Part shown: positions 6,812 through 8,007 of the stretch, in pieces
Layout: each line of letters begins with the position of its first letter
How positions within the stretch are numbered: the first letter of the stretch is position 1
Assembly (NCBI GenBank): GCA_937969105.1
Contig: CALBUZ010000068.1
Coordinates: 1 to 8,007 of the forward strand
Length of the DNA: 8,007 nucleotides
Direction: 5' to 3'
Source of the DNA: an uncultured Collinsella sp.
GTDB taxonomy: Bacteria; Actinomycetota; Coriobacteriia; Coriobacteriales; Coriobacteriaceae
Notes under the pieces: generated by a model
What the model was told of the DNA's origin: nothing
The model's input: only the letters and a program-made list of their open reading frames with translations
Database searches by the model: none
Program-made: the position numbers and the translations under genes

Positions 6812-6865
6812 GCCCCCTACGCACAAAAGTGCCGCCACGGAGAAGGGAGACGTCTCCGTGGCGGC
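6805..6865. other. Three-arm, mutually exclusive hairpins
   Basis: The arm CGTGGCGGC occurs at 6805-6813 and 6857-6865, and its complement at 6831-6839. The middle arm can pair with either neighbour. The right-hand hairpin is stronger, with a perfect 13-bp stem (6831-6843 with 6853-6865) and nine-base loop. The left-hand one has nine base pairs. No T-run follows on the minus strand. It may aid termination or protect the 3' end of the transcript. Confidence 0.6.
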
Positions 6866-6866
6866 T

Positions 6867-6885
6867 GGGGGTGGGGGGGTGGGGG
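6867..6885 (+). other. G-rich tract, possible G-quadruplex
   Basis: The plus strand reads five G, T, seven G, T, five G. Splitting the middle run gives four G-tracts of three or more with very short loops, enough for an intramolecular quadruplex. The minus-strand transcript would carry the C-rich complement. Confidence 0.5.
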
Positions 6886-6908
6886 CTATGTTCTGGCTCC
6901 CCGCCGGC

Positions 6909-6934
6909 CGCCCGGGGCCTTTTGGCCCCGGGCG
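6909..6934. terminator. Strong GC hairpin just after the adhesin stop codon
   Basis: CGCCCGGGGCC (6909-6919) pairs perfectly with GGCCCCGGGCG (6924-6934) around a four-base loop, starting 12 bases past the stop codon at 6947. No T-run follows on the minus strand, so it is either a weak high-GC terminator or a 3'-end stabiliser for the mRNA. Confidence 0.55.
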
Positions 6935-6946
6935 CTGCCAGCGTGC

Positions 6947-8007
6947 CTAGCGCTTACGGATACCCCAGACCAGAGCTCCGACGCCGGCCATGGCGATGAC
7001 GAACGCCATGAGCAGTGCGGCTGCTTGCTGGTCACCCGTGGTGGGCAGGAAACCCTTGACCGTCTTGACGATGTTCGTCACGGTCTTGGGCGTGCCGGGA
7101 CCGGGCGTCGGCACGGGCGTCTCGGGCTTCTTGTACGTGTTGTTGAACACGATACCCTCGACGCTCTTGTCGCCCTTGGTAAAGGCGATGTTCGCCTTGA
7201 GGTTGCCCTCGCCGTCATCGACCACATTGACGGTCGCGGTAAAGACGGACTTGTCGTAGGTCATACCGGCCTCGTCGCCCTTGACCTCGCTGATGGTGTA
7301 GACGTACGTACCAGGCTCGTCGTACTCAAACTTGTCGAAGCTAATCTTGCCGTCGGCATCGTTGGTGACGGTGGACTCGGCGTCCTCGCCAACGAGCTTA
7401 AAGCTAAACTCGTCCTTCTTGAGCTCGCGTCCCTCGAGCACCTTGATGGCGCCGATGGAGACCTGCGTGGGCATGGCATGATACTTGTTGGTAAAGCCAG
7501 CCGACTCGGTGGTTCCCTCGAGCTTGTGCGTCGCGGTCAGCGTGCCGTCGCCGTTGTCAGAGACGGTGGTCACGACGGTGTAGGTCGTGCCGTCATAGGT
7601 GACGCCCTTGTACAGGCCGAGCGCGTTGGGGCAAGCTTCGCGCAGCGTGTACGTGTGCGTGCCGGGCGCCTCGTAGCGGATCGGGCTCAGCGTAACGTTG
7701 CCGTTGGCGTCGTTGGTGCCATGAGCGACAGTCACGCCGTCCTCGAGCAGCTCAAACGTGAACTCTCCAGCTGCAAGGTCGCGTCCGGTCAGACGCTTGA
7801 CCGTCTTGACCTGATCGGTAACGGAAGAATCGGTGGGTGCCACGCCGTAGGTGTTGGTGAACGTGAAGTCCGCACCGTCGTCGCCGTCGCGCACGACACT
7901 TAGATGTCCGGCACCGTCGTCAGTCACGGTGTAGGAAACCTTGCGCGTGGCGTTGGCGTCGTTGGTCACGCCAGGGGCGCTACCGGACTCGGTCACTGTG
8001 TAGGTAA
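6947..8007 (-). CDS. C-terminal part of an LPXTG wall-anchored isopeptide-repeat adhesin (5' end beyond right edge)
   Basis: The frame enters at the right edge and stops at TAG (6947-6949). A GTG at 7996 is an internal Val codon in a TYTVTESG motif and should not be taken as the start. The segment carries the second half of repeat domain 11 (Asn2167 in FTNTY), domain 12 (K2186/N2289), domain 13 (K2304/N2405), a Pro-rich linker, the LPTTG sorting motif (residues 2436-2440), a hydrophobic membrane segment and a terminal RKR. This is a complete sortase A-type wall-sorting signal. The first 77 bases of this segment are identical to the last 77 of the gene at the left edge. Joining there keeps frame and domain order, so this is either the tail of that same gene on a circle or the tail of a tandem sister gene. 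Confidence 0.93.
   Translation of the reverse strand, partial: TYTVTESGSAPGVTNDANATRKVSYTVTDDGAGHLSVVRDGDDGADFTFTNTYGVAPTDSSVTDQVKTVKRLTGRDLAAGEFTFELLEDGVTVAHGTNDANGNVTLSPIRYEAPGTHTYTLREACPNALGLYKGVTYDGTTYTVVTTVSDNGDGTLTATHKLEGTTESAGFTNKYHAMPTQVSIGAIKVLEGRELKKDEFSFKLVGEDAESTVTNDADGKISFDKFEYDEPGTYVYTISEVKGDEAGMTYDKSVFTATVNVVDDGEGNLKANIAFTKGDKSVEGIVFNNTYKKPETPVPTPGPGTPKTVTNIVKTVKGFLPTTGDQQAAALLMAFVIAMAGVGALVWGIRKR
6950..7048 (-). other. LPTTG cell-wall sorting signal
   Basis: A Pro/Gly/Thr linker (PVPTPGPG) is followed by LPTTG (7034-7048, residues 2436-2440), a hydrophobic segment of about 20 residues rich in Ala, Val, Leu, Met and Gly, and a terminal RKR. This is the standard three-part sortase substrate. 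Sortase cleaves between Thr and Gly and links the protein to peptidoglycan. No sortase gene lies in the window, so a housekeeping enzyme elsewhere is needed. Confidence 0.95.
7133..7846 (-). repeat. Isopeptide repeat domains 12 and 13 (wall-proximal)
   Basis: Domain 12 (KRLTGRDLAAGEF; K2186/N2289) is a type A copy, and its start matches that of domain 4, which also follows a type C domain. Domain 13 (KVLEGRELKKDEF; K2304, TISEV Glu, N2405 in FNNTY) is the last before the Pro-rich wall linker. Its order matches the usual plan of these proteins, in which the final repeat abuts the sorting signal. Confidence 0.87.
7931..8007. repeat. Terminal direct repeat, right copy (77 bp)
   Basis: This is the second copy of the 77-bp overlap, identical to bases 1-77. 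Removing one copy leaves a unit of 7,930 bp. Base 7930 is the first base of a codon in the right-hand frame and base 1 is the last base of a codon in the left-hand frame, so closure keeps the reading frame. Confidence 0.97.

Noticed and set aside
6468..6838. Small open frames in the spacer on both strands
   Set aside because: They overlap inverted repeats and the terminator, have no convincing ribosome binding sites and show no protein-like pattern.
6424..6946. Plasmid replication origin or tRNA/rRNA gene in the spacer
   Set aside because: No AT-rich unwinding region, iteron array, cloverleaf or rRNA-like segment was seen. The structures present are better explained as terminators and inverted repeats.
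6806..7903. Plus-strand open frame of 365 codons opposite the C-terminal gene
   Set aside because: Same antisense shadow effect opposite a well-supported minus-strand coding region. It begins inside hairpin DNA and has no protein family features.
6947..7996. A separate 349-residue small protein starting with GTG at 7996
   Set aside because: The GTG is an internal Val codon of a conserved TYTVTESG strand, the frame continues to the window edge, and there is no signal peptide, so it is the tail of a longer protein.

Overview
The window is dominated by one kind of gene, read on the minus strand. It encodes a very large, secreted, cell-wall-anchored surface protein with a signal peptide, a von Willebrand factor A (VWA) head, about thirteen tandem isopeptide-bond-type (FctA/pilin, Cna-B-like) repeat domains and an LPTTG sorting signal. 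High G+C, Gram-positive sortase anchoring and the style of the protein point to an actinobacterium, most likely a gut Coriobacteriia such as Collinsella. This assignment is inferred from protein style, not from a marker gene.

Layout. Bases 1-6423 (minus strand) hold the start codon, signal peptide, VWA domain, head region and repeat domains 1 to most of 11, and the frame is still open at base 1. Bases 6424-6946 are a 523-bp non-coding spacer with a ribosome binding site, a cluster of TGAGACA motifs, a long inverted repeat around a bidirectional terminator, competing hairpins, a G-run and a strong GC hairpin. Bases 6947-8007 (minus strand) hold the end of domain 11, domains 12 and 13 and the LPTTG tail, and the frame is open at the right edge.

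Topology. The first 77 bases (1-77) and last 77 bases (7931-8007) are identical. Joined through this overlap the sequence closes into a 7,930-bp circle, and the two partial frames fuse exactly in register into one 2,468-residue protein with start, signal peptide and wall anchor. The order seen (3' end of a gene, spacer, 5' end of a gene) cannot come from a single linear gene copy. The DNA is therefore either a circular molecule carrying one gene, or a tandem array of at least two such genes collapsed by the assembler. No replication, mobilisation, integrase or transposase gene is present, so a tandem chromosomal locus is the more economical reading, but the sequence alone cannot decide. Residue numbers for the C-terminal part follow the joined 2,468-residue numbering.

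Function. The protein should be exported by Sec, cross-linked to peptidoglycan by a housekeeping sortase, and hold a metal-binding VWA head away from the cell on a stalk of self-cross-linked domains. The substrate it binds cannot be told from the sequence. The spacer suggests regulation (operator-like motifs, a nested terminator and large inverted repeats), but no clear -35/-10 promoter was recognised.
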